A stretch of DNA of 64,000 bases, from positions 2,542,001-2,606,000 of the forward strand of contig NC_015731.1 in NCBI RefSeq assembly GCF_000219585.1, read 5' to 3'. The translations under genes were made by a program, and so were the position numbers. Positions within the stretch are counted from its first letter, which is position 1; every line of letters begins with the position of its first letter. The notes beneath the pieces are model-generated. The model saw only the letters and a program-made list of their open reading frames with translations, was not told the DNA's origin and did no database searches. Below are positions 18,773 through 26,365 of this stretch, in pieces. The DNA comes from Nitrosomonas sp. Is79A3. Its GTDB lineage: Bacteria; Pseudomonadota; Gammaproteobacteria; Burkholderiales; Nitrosomonadaceae.

Positions 18773-19095
18773 TTTTTTTCTTTCGCCTTGACGACGGAGC
18801 CCCAGAATACCAAAACGATTGCATACACTGCTTCTGGTATGTTTAACAGCACCTCAAGATTCTCAGGGGTGAATTCCAGACTATTTCCTTCTTGATCCTG
18901 AAAATCATCCCAGCCAGCTATCTTCCGTCTGAGTACATCAAGATGAGTGAGTCCTCTTAGCTCATCAAGCTCCTCGCGAGTTGCGCGAAAGAATTTTACT
19001 GTCAGCGTAGAGCGGTCATGACCGCAGCGGTCATTCGGCGTAAAGACTTCTGCAGTTGCGGAAAATGTCGGTTTCTTTGCGATTTTTAATGCCAT
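18769..19095 (-). CDS. Tail assembly chaperone (gpG-like)
   Basis: A 108-residue small acidic/basic helical protein between the tail tube gene and the tape measure gene, the standard place for the tail assembly chaperone. Features include FRATREELDELRGLTHLDVL and VLLNIPEAVYAIVLVFW. It ends KAKEKN at a slippery heptamer, so a fraction of ribosomes should continue into the DUF1799 frame. The chaperone coats the tape measure before tube polymerisation and is not in the virion. Identification rests on context, size and the frameshift site. Confidence 0.8.
   Translation of the reverse strand: MALKIAKKPTFSATAEVFTPNDRCGHDRSTLTVKFFRATREELDELRGLTHLDVLRRKIAGWDDFQDQEGNSLEFTPENLEVLLNIPEAVYAIVLVFWGSVVKAKEKN
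18772..18778 (-). promoter_or_regulatory. A AAA AAC slippery heptamer for programmed -1 frameshift
   Basis: On the minus strand the zero frame reads GCG AAA GAA AAA AAC TAG, so the heptamer A AAA AAC sits in the right phase immediately before the stop of the tail chaperone gene (18769-18771). The downstream sequence GGTCGCCCGCTACTTGGCGG GTGACC can fold (GGTCGCCCGC / GCGGGTGACC), giving a stimulatory hairpin 8 nt after the site. Confidence 0.8.
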
Positions 19096-19150
19096 TTTTA
19101 TTCCTTTATTTATTTAATATAGACAGTTACAAACCAGAGCAGCTGCTCGG

Positions 19151-20083
19151 TTATGTAATTGCGATCGACAATTCGTCGTTGCCAGAACTGGGCTGGAAGT
19201 CGAGGCCCATGTTCAGCATGACTACGCCGTCTTTGTCTGCGTATTGGGGATTGATTAGCTGCACCTTGGGCCCGCTGATGGTGAAGATTTTTCCGGCGAC
19301 TGCGCCGTGGGTCATTGATAATGCCGCAAGCGTTCCTGCCAGGGCGGTGTCGTGCCAGGCTTTTGTCGCCACCGAGGTCATCGGAATGGATATGCTGCCG
19401 CTGACTTTGCGATCGGATATGATCACTTCTTCCAGCGTTGGCATGTTGCGGTACACCACCGTATTGCCGCCATCAATCGACAAGGTGTCAAACGGTGTGC
19501 TAACACCATGCAGGGTGAATGCCGTGGTGTTTACTTTGTTGACTGCTTGCGGTGCCAGGAATGCGGTGTAGACCGAATCTGTCGGCAAAGCTACGTCCGT
19601 GGTGGTGGAATACAGCCCGGTGAATTTGATTGTCACCATCGGGATGCCGCGCGAGTTCAGGCTAAATGACGGGCTGCCAGCGCAACCAACCATTTTATGC
19701 AGCAGGCCATCCAGATAATAATAGATGGTGACTGTTTTGAAAGACGCAGAAATTGGTTTGTACGTGACGCTGGTCACAGCCACAACGGTTTCGCCGTAAC
19801 CGCAGGCTTTCAGCAACGGTCCCCAGCCGGGAACGTCACCGGCTGCTGCGGTTCCTGCCAGCTCGAATTCGACTGTGATCTCGGAATGGTTCGATACGGC
19901 GACTTTGCCGGATGATCCCAGATAAGGCCGGACGTTGTTGCGGTCCGCGAACTCCGCAGATATCGGTTGCGCGTCGGATACTCTGGCCAATATCGAGTTT
20001 GCCAGGGATGTCGGCACAATATCCGTGCCGGACGTGGTTTCTTCTTTGCACGTCAGCACCACGTTTCGCATTAACTTTGCCAT
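19151..20083 (-). CDS. Major tail tube protein
   Basis: A 310-residue protein starting at ATG 20083 behind a perfect ribosome site (AAGGAGG, 7 bp spacing). The first part (KLMRNVVLTCKEETTSGTD) and the alternating beta pattern, with YLGSSGKVAVSNHSEITVEF and VPGWGPLLKACGYGE, match phage tail tube proteins of this size class. A C-terminal section of about 90 residues may form an additional exposed Ig-like domain. The location between the tail terminator and the chaperone genes supports the role as the repeating subunit of the tail. Confidence 0.88.
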   Translation of the reverse strand: MAKLMRNVVLTCKEETTSGTDIVPTSLANSILARVSDAQPISAEFADRNNVRPYLGSSGKVAVSNHSEITVEFELAGTAAAGDVPGWGPLLKACGYGETVVAVTSVTYKPISASFKTVTIYYYLDGLLHKMVGCAGSPSFSLNSRGIPMVTIKFTGLYSTTTDVALPTDSVYTAFLAPQAVNKVNTTAFTLHGVSTPFDTLSIDGGNTVVYRNMPTLEEVIISDRKVSGSISIPMTSVATKAWHDTALAGTLAALSMTHGAVAGKIFTISGPKVQLINPQYADKDGVVMLNMGLDFQPSSGNDELSIAIT

Positions 20084-20095
20084 GCTCAAACCTCC

Positions 20096-20440
20096 TTAAG
20101 ATTGTGTTCTGATTCTAAAATTCTGGAAATGCGCATACACGCCGGGCAATTCTTCAAACTGCGCGGATCCGCTTTCTTCTTCGGTGATGAACCCGGTGAT
20201 GACTTCAATGGCTGACTGGATCGATTGGCTGAGCGTTGCCAGCTCGGTCTTGGTGTACGAAAATGTGGTGACAGTGATCACGTGCTGCGTATAGCCGCCA
20301 CCGAGCACCCAGTCTGACTCGGGCGTACTGTCGATCTCAAACACCAGCGCCGGAAATGTGGGTTCCGGTGGCAATGTGTCCGCCCACGAGTTACTCACCA
20401 CAGCGGTTAATGCTGTGGTGATCGTGGTTCCAATGGTCAT
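20096..20440 (-). CDS. Tail terminator / DUF3168-like protein
   Basis: A 114-residue protein. The pattern (FPALVFEIDSTPESDWVLGGGYTQ followed by HVITVTTFSYTKTELATLSQ; motifs abbreviated here) resembles small tail-completion proteins that cap the tail tube, in the same relative position as lambda gpU or the DUF3168 group. It lies 13 bp upstream of the tail tube gene. Sequence identity in this class is low, so order and size carry most weight. Confidence 0.65.
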   Translation of the reverse strand: MTIGTTITTALTAVVSNSWADTLPPEPTFPALVFEIDSTPESDWVLGGGYTQHVITVTTFSYTKTELATLSQSIQSAIEVITGFITEEESGSAQFEELPGVYAHFQNFRIRTQS

Positions 20441-20454
20441 GGGTTATTTGCGGA

Positions 20455-20937
20455 TTATTTGTACTTGGCCAGATCTTTATCAAGCCGGTCTTGCATTGCG
20501 GTGACGGCTTGTTCTGATTTGTTTTCTAATGCCGTTTGAATGAATGGCGTTGCGTTCCGGTATTTGGTATTGAATTCCAGGAACTTCCAGTAAAACGGGT
20601 CGTTCTGCCTGCGCGTAACTACTCTGCCACTTTTGCCAACTTCAAGGTATTTGATTACTTTCTTACCGTTGCCAAGGTCACGGCCGTGACGCACACCCAG
20701 GTTGTATTGTTCGGTACCGGCTGGCGCTCTGCGCTCGCGCTTGATGGCAATGTTGCGGAGCAATGCGCCGGATTTCTTCAAGCCATGCGATTGTGCGATC
20801 GCCCGGGCTTCTGTCCTCAATACACTGCCGGCCGATGCCACCATCCGCCGCGCCGTCTTGATCGTCATATCCTGGCGCAATTCCAGGAACTTGGCTTGCA
20901 ATCCTTGAATTCCTAATATTTGCGTATTACCGGCCAT
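20455..20937 (-). CDS. HK97 gp10-like head-tail joining protein
   Basis: A 160-residue protein with the features of the HK97 gp10 family: an N-terminal GIQGLQAKF, a basic central helix with TARRMVASAGSVLRTEARA, then GALLRNI, and a C-terminal PFIQTALENKSEQAVTAM. It connects the completed head to the tail. The start overlaps the end of the preceding head-closure gene by 11 bp, indicating translational coupling. The family match is good by motif. Confidence 0.85.
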   Translation of the reverse strand: MAGNTQILGIQGLQAKFLELRQDMTIKTARRMVASAGSVLRTEARAIAQSHGLKKSGALLRNIAIKRERRAPAGTEQYNLGVRHGRDLGNGKKVIKYLEVGKSGRVVTRRQNDPFYWKFLEFNTKYRNATPFIQTALENKSEQAVTAMQDRLDKDLAKYK

Positions 20938-21274
20938 CTTTGCCCCCTGTGTCGCAGGTGATGATCAGAAATTCATTACCTTCCATGAAATTATTCACAT
21001 GGCGGATGTTGTGATACCGGCCGCCACAGCTGATGCGCATCAAATTGGTCACGCCCGCAACGTAATAAATCGTGAATTCCGTTCTGGCTTCCTGCTTTTC
21101 CCCACCCTTTGCGGTGGCAGATCGCTCATTGCCGGACAGGTTGTTGACCTTGGCCCACACGTTCGCGGCAAAATCTGTCCACGAATCCACCATGCCGCCT
21201 TCCGCATCCTTGGATTGGGTGCGCTGCTGGATGGTGATTTGCTGGTTAAGTTGTCCTGCGCCTGGTGCTGGCAT
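20927..21274 (-). CDS. Head closure protein (SPP1 gp16-like)
   Basis: A 115-residue protein starting MPAPGAGQLNQQITIQQRTQ, then VDSWTDFAANVWAKVNNLSG and a C-terminal FLIITCDT. This is the typical signature of phage head-tail adaptors of the SPP1 gp16 type (I-QQR ... G-x-x-x-W ... WA-V ... G-E). It closes the head after DNA packaging. It directly follows the gp6-like connector gene with no gap. Confidence 0.85.
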   Translation of the reverse strand: MPAPGAGQLNQQITIQQRTQSKDAEGGMVDSWTDFAANVWAKVNNLSGNERSATAKGGEKQEARTEFTIYYVAGVTNLMRISCGGRYHNIRHVNNFMEGNEFLIITCDTGGKDGR

Positions 21275-21844
21275 CTATGCGCCCCATATCCGGTAGCGGT
21301 CCAGCAGGTGATCGAAATGATCTATCCGGCTGCTAATTGTTCCGATCACAATCGGTTCACGGTTCTTAAACCAGTCGTTTATATGGATCAGCATCCAGCG
21401 TTTCAATTGTTTCGGCACTGCAGCTGCGCTGGCATAACCGGCCACGTAGAGAATGCGCACGTTGTTCACGCCGGTGTAAACATCCGGCCAGGATTTGTCG
21501 ACAGCGAGAACGACCCTTGCTTTCATGTCGCTTGCTGCATCCAGCACGTATTCAGTGCTGGCCAGCGTTTGCTCTACGCCATTGGTGTCCGTATATTTAA
21601 TACTGGTGATGCTGGTAACCGGCGGGTGTTGCAGCCACATTTCATCGGCGAAATTATCCAGCGACAGTTCCCACGTTTGCGGCATCAACGATAGCCCGGT
21701 GTCTGATTCGCACAATTCGCGCGCCTGCCCGATCAGGTCGGTGATAAACGTATCCTCAGCGGATGACGTGAAACGCGCTTGCGCTTTAGCCTCCGTCAGC
21801 GTTATCGGCTCGCTGCTTGGCGCTGTGATCAGTTTTACAGGCAC
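21275..21844 (-). CDS. gp6-like head-tail connector protein
   Basis: A 189-residue protein with PITLTEAKAQARFTSSAEDT, FITDLIGQARELCESDTG and, near the end, VPKQLKRWMLIHINDWFKNR, the hallmark helices of the HK97 gp6/SPP1 gp15 connector family. It forms the ring beneath the portal. It starts a compact block with head closure, gp10-like and tail terminator genes downstream. Confidence 0.88.
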   Translation of the reverse strand: MPVKLITAPSSEPITLTEAKAQARFTSSAEDTFITDLIGQARELCESDTGLSLMPQTWELSLDNFADEMWLQHPPVTSITSIKYTDTNGVEQTLASTEYVLDAASDMKARVVLAVDKSWPDVYTGVNNVRILYVAGYASAAAVPKQLKRWMLIHINDWFKNREPIVIGTISSRIDHFDHLLDRYRIWGA

Positions 21845-21901
21845 GGGGATTCCTCCAACTGATTTGTATCAGCATGGATAGATTGTTGCATCATTTAAGT
21901 T

Positions 21902-22201
21902 TTATTGGTTTTCTGTTGCTGTTTCTGTTGATTCTTGCGCCACTTCCGTAGCCGGTTCCGGCTTGTTCCATTCGTGGCGTTTGATCACTGCATCTTGTTT
22001 ATTCAGGCAATGATCTACTGCTGCAGGGCCCGGATCGATAGCGGTACCGAGCGATTTGATGATATCCGGATGCGCTTCGATGATGTCATCGGATTGATAA
22101 TTCACGCCATCGAGCGTGAAGCCGCCGAGTACGCGTGCTTGCTGATATTTTGCTGGTTGTGATTTTTTGCCGGTCATTGTTATATCCAATTTATTCGACA
22201 A
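21902..22201 (-). CDS. Small phage protein of unknown function
   Basis: A 99-residue protein in the head module. It has a basic N-terminus, a central GGFTLDGVNYQSDDIIEAHP, and an acidic Glu/Thr/Ala-rich, probably disordered tail. It overlaps the end of the upstream beta-grasp-like gene by 11 bp. The location between capsid and connector genes suggests a minor head or decoration role, but no family was recognised. Confidence 0.6.
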   Translation of the reverse strand: MSNKLDITMTGKKSQPAKYQQARVLGGFTLDGVNYQSDDIIEAHPDIIKSLGTAIDPGPAAVDHCLNKQDAVIKRHEWNKPEPATEVAQESTETATENQ

Positions 22202-22406
22202 GGAACGCTATGCCATCTGGCGCAACACATTTCTGTCCGGCTGAGAGCGTGCCGGATAATCCGGATTTGTGCTTGAAACTAACCGCTGCACCGTCCTTGT
22301 CAGAAATTCCGGCCATGTCCACCGCTCTTTCGTAACTGATTTTGCATTCTGTGCAGTTAAGCGCCTTACCAAGTTCAAACTTCTTTCCGTTAATCGTTAT
22401 TTTCAT
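22191..22406 (-). CDS. Multiubiquitin-like beta-grasp small protein
   Basis: A 71-residue protein starting at ATG 22406. It begins with a strand pair (MKITINGKKFEL), then ISYERAVDMAG, VSFKHKSGLSGTL, and ends AGQKCVAPDGIAFLVE. The order resembles the bacterial multiubiquitin (ubiquitin-like beta-grasp) domain, in which a (T/S)YExxVxLAG helix is followed by GxL-x-x-GxxVxVxDGxxFxV. There is no C-terminal Gly-Gly, and no E1/E2 or JAB gene is nearby. A structural role in the virion is more likely than protein tagging. The fold is inferred by eye only. Confidence 0.5.
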   Translation of the reverse strand: MKITINGKKFELGKALNCTECKISYERAVDMAGISDKDGAAVSFKHKSGLSGTLSAGQKCVAPDGIAFLVE

Positions 22407-22479
22407 TTTCCACCCCAAAAGTAAAATATCCTGAATTCTACTACCCGTTCGCGCAGAGACTGTGCGAACGGGTGGCACA

Positions 22480-22902
22480 TTAAACTGGCGGGTTGACTGT
22501 TGGCGCGCTTGCTGGATCGCCTAGAATAGCCATGGCGCATATCAGGGCAGCAGATGCATTGGCGACCGGCGTAATGGTTAATCGTGTATAGCGTTTCTTC
22601 CCGATATAACCTAATTTCCGTGTTTCGTTGTCATCGTCGAACTGAAACCCGGCCAGTAATTCAGTACCTAGTAAATCCACGTCAGCAACCGCGGCCGCGC
22701 CGGACATTCCGGAATCGTCGCTTTCTTCCAGCAGCACGGTGAATGTTGCGTCCGCATCGGCGATTGAGCCGGTTGCGATCACGTATTCAAGCGATTTGTA
22801 GCCTTGTTTATCGATAATTTGTCCAACCAGCGCCGTGGTACCAGCCTCTGAGACTGGACTTATGCAGCGCAGCGGGTGAATATTGTTGTGTAAATCACGC
22901 AT
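22480..22902 (-). CDS. Probable capsid-associated or decoration protein
   Basis: A 140-residue protein between the major capsid gene and the small head genes. ATG 22902 is preferred; an in-frame ATG at 22920 is the alternative. The sequence is mostly beta with a long Ala/Asp-rich part (TGSIADADATFTVLLEESDD), the phrase TRKLGYIGKKRYTRLTI and a Pro-rich end. Phage proteins with this position and this YxGxKRYxRL element are often annotated only as structural or hypothetical. A decoration protein role is inferred from position. Confidence 0.6.
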   Translation of the reverse strand: MRDLHNNIHPLRCISPVSEAGTTALVGQIIDKQGYKSLEYVIATGSIADADATFTVLLEESDDSGMSGAAAVADVDLLGTELLAGFQFDDDNETRKLGYIGKKRYTRLTITPVANASAALICAMAILGDPASAPTVNPPV

Positions 22903-22972
22903 TATTTTATCCTTTATCAAATGGTTTCAATAAGAACAGCCAAGCATTGCCTGGCTGGGTTGTTCTTTTTGA

Positions 22973-24346
22973 TTAAGCCGCGAATTTCATCAGCTTGATG
23001 GCTTCAAAGTTTTTGACGCCGCCGCCTACTCGTTTGCGCATGTTGAATTTTGTGGTGCCTTTGGCTGTGATGTTGTCACGGATCAAGGCGATTCCCTTAC
23101 GGTCAACGATGCGGTAGGCGCGTTTGAAATTCCCAAATGCGATTGAGTAGGAGTCTGTAGCAAGAACCGGCATGTTGTCGTCGATCACAACCGGAACGCC
23201 CAGAACCAGACCGCCAAACTTGCCCAGTGGGTCAGGATTAAACAGGTAATAACTGCCTGAACCGTCCTTGATTTGGCGCAGCGCTGCGAGTGTGGTATCG
23301 GCCATCAACATGGCCGCATCAGTGCGGTAAGTTGATTTTAGCGAATGAATCAGGTCGATCACTTTGTCTGCGGGGTTAGATGCGGCGAATGCACCATTTG
23401 CGCCGGATTTGATGAATCCAATCTTGTTCCAAGCGTAGCTGGCGTTTGCAACATTGGTATAGGTCAGGATACCGCGCGGTTTTTTAACGCCGGTGCCGTT
23501 GATGAAGGCATCGCCTTCTGCTTCACCAAACCCAAGTCCGGCCTCTTCCATGATGTCTGCCTCAACATCGAAGTCGGCATCTTCAAGCGCGCTGTTGAAT
23601 TGCCACGGCTCGATTTCCATTTCTTCCGCATAGATTTCAATTTCCGCGTATTTAGGATTGGGTGTCTCTCCACCTGCTTCGCCTTCACCCGTCCAACGGG
23701 CAGCAACGCCGGATGTCTTGACGCGCATCTTGATTGATGCATTGCCGATTACCCTTACATCTGCCAGCTGGCGCATGGAGGATACGACGGACGCGACACG
23801 GTCGATTGATGCTTCCATTTCCGCATGGATGTTGTAACCGCCATCTACATCCGACCCACGCATAAATGCCTTCTTCTCAAGGTCTTTCAGGCCTGCATCC
23901 TTGCCATTGCGGATGAAGGTGCTGAATGCTGCTTTATATTCCGCGTGCTCTGGCGTGAGGATTCCTTTTGTTTCATGCATCTGCGGGCGGTTTGATTTTT
24001 TGGCAACTTCCTGAATATCCCGGCTAAGCTGCACAAGATCGGCATCGATCTTAGCTACTTTCTCCACGGTATCCGCCGGAGCGTAGCCTTTCTCCTCAAT
24101 CGCCTTTAGTCTGTCGTCATTCGCGGATTTGTATTTTTCCCATGCTTCACCCTGTTTTTTAAGCAGTTCGGTAATTCCGCCCATATCTGTTGTGTCACAC
24201 ATCATGAATGGCAGCGCTGCTGCTACGCCAAACATTTCCGGTGAAATCAAATCTGCGGCTGTAACAACGTCGCAGGCGGTCAGCACAAACATGACGGTGA
24301 CTACAAATAGTAATGTCCTGAATCTGGACTTGATCAGAAAATTCAT
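22973..24346 (-). CDS. HK97-fold major capsid protein with lipoprotein-like N-terminal extension
   Basis: A 457-residue protein. Residues 55-160 are the delta/scaffold region (ITELLKKQGEAWEKYKSAND; coiled coil), and from about 160 onward it is the HK97 fold (GGYNIHAEMEASI, AARWTGEGEA, KPRGILTYTN, GVPVVIDDNMP, FGNFKRAYRIVDRKGI). Unusually, the 54 residues before the conserved start contain a basic n-region, a hydrophobic core and a lipobox (FVLTAC), followed by a second hydrophobic stretch. ATG 24346 has a ribosome site (AAGGAACC) while later Met codons have none. The protease gene lies 15 bp upstream and would remove this region during maturation. Confidence 0.92.
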   Translation of the reverse strand: MNFLIKSRFRTLLFVVTVMFVLTACDVVTAADLISPEMFGVAAALPFMMCDTTDMGGITELLKKQGEAWEKYKSANDDRLKAIEEKGYAPADTVEKVAKIDADLVQLSRDIQEVAKKSNRPQMHETKGILTPEHAEYKAAFSTFIRNGKDAGLKDLEKKAFMRGSDVDGGYNIHAEMEASIDRVASVVSSMRQLADVRVIGNASIKMRVKTSGVAARWTGEGEAGGETPNPKYAEIEIYAEEMEIEPWQFNSALEDADFDVEADIMEEAGLGFGEAEGDAFINGTGVKKPRGILTYTNVANASYAWNKIGFIKSGANGAFAASNPADKVIDLIHSLKSTYRTDAAMLMADTTLAALRQIKDGSGSYYLFNPDPLGKFGGLVLGVPVVIDDNMPVLATDSYSIAFGNFKRAYRIVDRKGIALIRDNITAKGTTKFNMRKRVGGGVKNFEAIKLMKFAA

Positions 24347-24361
24347 TTCGGTTCCTTTTTA

Positions 24362-25060
24362 TTAGTTGGACAAAATAGCGATGTTTCGCTTGATTTGCAT
24401 TGCCAGCCCATCCATTTCCTCAGCGTCGCACTGACCAACGGATTTATAGCCATGAGCCAATATTCTCTTGGCTTCATTGCGGGAAAACCCTGCCTCGCGC
24501 AGGGCTTGTTCTGCTATGCGCACACCTCCATGGCCGTCACTCTTGACGTCAGTGATGCGCGCTTTATCGTTCGCCGGGAAGGTCACGAGCGACACTTCCA
24601 TTAGCTTTATTTTGGTTAATATTCTTCTTGGTCCGCCTTGTTCCGTCCCGTTTTCAAATGCGACTGGGATATACCCGATCGACAACCCGCTGATAGCAGG
24701 ACGTGGCGTCATCTTCATCAGCGCGTAGGCATCGCGGGCGCGCTGGATGTCTGCAAGAACGGCATAGATCTTCAGTCCGATCTTGTCTTCTTCCATGCTG
24801 TCAATGATTCCTATCGGCATCATGTCATCCGCGTCGAATCCGAATCCGCCATGCTGCAGTAATAGCGATGGCCAGTTGCCGGTCTTTCTGGCTTCCTTCA
24901 AGGTGTCAATGAATGCGCCTTTTCTGATCATGTCGCCGTAGCTGTCTACATTTTCGAACACCGCGCCGTAACCGGAAAATTCCATAACACCTGTATTGGT
25001 GCTTTTATCATCACTGGACGCAAACTTAAGTTCCATAAGATTGCAATTGATTCTATGCAT
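24362..25060 (-). CDS. HK97-type prohead protease
   Basis: A 232-residue serine protease of the U35 family. The catalytic elements are visible: His in LLLQHGGFGFDADD and Ser in PAISGLSIGY; the typical EVSLVTFPANDKA segment follows. It cleaves the capsid scaffold region during head maturation and is itself packaged in the prohead. A C-terminal tail with a helix (LREAGFSRNEAKRILAHGYK) follows. It overlaps the portal stop by 8 bp and precedes the capsid gene. Confidence 0.93.
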   Translation of the reverse strand: MHRINCNLMELKFASSDDKSTNTGVMEFSGYGAVFENVDSYGDMIRKGAFIDTLKEARKTGNWPSLLLQHGGFGFDADDMMPIGIIDSMEEDKIGLKIYAVLADIQRARDAYALMKMTPRPAISGLSIGYIPVAFENGTEQGGPRRILTKIKLMEVSLVTFPANDKARITDVKSDGHGGVRIAEQALREAGFSRNEAKRILAHGYKSVGQCDAEEMDGLAMQIKRNIAILSN

Positions 25061-26351
25061 TCGGCGTTCCTCCTACGTTATCTGTGCCATTGTCCGCGCC
25101 ATTGTCTGCAATTGACCCAGGCTGTTCGGTATTCATTGGTACGCGGTATTCATCGCCGCCGTCGTACGGGTTAAGTTCTTCGTAAGCCCTGATTTCATTC
25201 GGGTTAAGCGAGCCGATGTTAAACATTTTTGTGAAATAGTCTGCACGGTCTTTCATTGAGCCGCGCATTAATCCGTTTACATTAAATTTTGGGTAATATC
25301 CGGCATCAATCTCAGCGTCTGTCAGCAAGTTGACTGCCGCAGATTGCTCTATCCTTGTGCACCACGGCACCATCGTGTGCACGACGTGTGCCAGGAACAT
25401 TTGCTCTGAGCTGGCGTATGTCATGGCCTTGTCGGCATGTCCCACCATGATCGGCATGACGCGCGCGCCACGGCACATTTCTTCCACTTGGAAACGTCTT
25501 TGTTCTAAATGCTGGGCATCAATGCCTGTCATCGCCATGGATTGATATTTCAATCCACCGTACAAAACGGCTGTTTTGTATGCATTGACATTGCCACCGT
25601 AAGCTTCTTCCCATGCGGTCTTAAGATCCTCGCGCTGTTCTTTGGACAGCGTGGTGTCTGACGAGAGCACCCCTCCGACCCTTGCACCATTGCTGAACAT
25701 GCGAGAACTATGCTCTTCCGTTGCCAATGCCAGACCGATCGCCTCACGCGCAAGCTTGATGGCATCCATGCCAACCACGCCATTCCATGATGGCCCTCTG
25801 ATATGCCACATATCCTTGGCTGGAACAGGAATCACTCTTCCCTTGCCGACATAAACTTCGTATTTTCTCTCCCATCCATCGCGCACAACGCGGACTTGAT
25901 CCGGCTCGAACGGCAGCAGTTCTACGATTTCGCCACGCAGACCGCCGCGATTGATGAATATATACGCGTTGAATTTGACCGCAAGGTGAAGGCCGATCTG
26001 TTCGCGCAATTCAAATGAGGTTTGATAATCATTCGGCTTGAGTGATAGCAGCCTGTACAGAGGGTGACCTTTTGCAGGATCAGATCCCCTTCCATCAACC
26101 CTTTCTTTGTGCAGTTTGAACGGTACCTGGGCGATGCCTTCAGAGATTACCCGCGCGCAGGCAAAGAACGTGCTGACTTGTATTGCTGTTTTCCAATCAA
26201 CCGACACGCCGCTCTTTGACGGCTGAATTCCAAGCAGGTCTTTGTATAGATCTCGAGTGGCAGAGGCACTTTTCTTGTTCCAAGGAACCAGGATTCCTGT
26301 GTCGGAACCCTTGTGATATCCATGAACTTCTGTTGAAATTTTAGAACTCAT
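25053..26351 (-). CDS. HK97-family portal protein
   Basis: A 432-residue protein with motifs of the portal family: ACARVISEGIAQVPFKLH, YRLLSLKPNDYQTSFELRE, and DMWHIRGPSWNGVVGMDAIK, followed by FNIGSLNPNEIRAYEELNPY near the end. The dodecameric ring forms the DNA channel of the capsid. The C-terminus is Asn/Asp/Gly-rich and probably disordered. Gene order terminase-portal-protease-capsid is standard. Confidence 0.95.
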   Translation of the reverse strand: MSSKISTEVHGYHKGSDTGILVPWNKKSASATRDLYKDLLGIQPSKSGVSVDWKTAIQVSTFFACARVISEGIAQVPFKLHKERVDGRGSDPAKGHPLYRLLSLKPNDYQTSFELREQIGLHLAVKFNAYIFINRGGLRGEIVELLPFEPDQVRVVRDGWERKYEVYVGKGRVIPVPAKDMWHIRGPSWNGVVGMDAIKLAREAIGLALATEEHSSRMFSNGARVGGVLSSDTTLSKEQREDLKTAWEEAYGGNVNAYKTAVLYGGLKYQSMAMTGIDAQHLEQRRFQVEEMCRGARVMPIMVGHADKAMTYASSEQMFLAHVVHTMVPWCTRIEQSAAVNLLTDAEIDAGYYPKFNVNGLMRGSMKDRADYFTKMFNIGSLNPNEIRAYEELNPYDGGDEYRVPMNTEQPGSIADNGADNGTDNVGGTPNA

Positions 26352-26365
26352 TGGAGCCTATGGGG

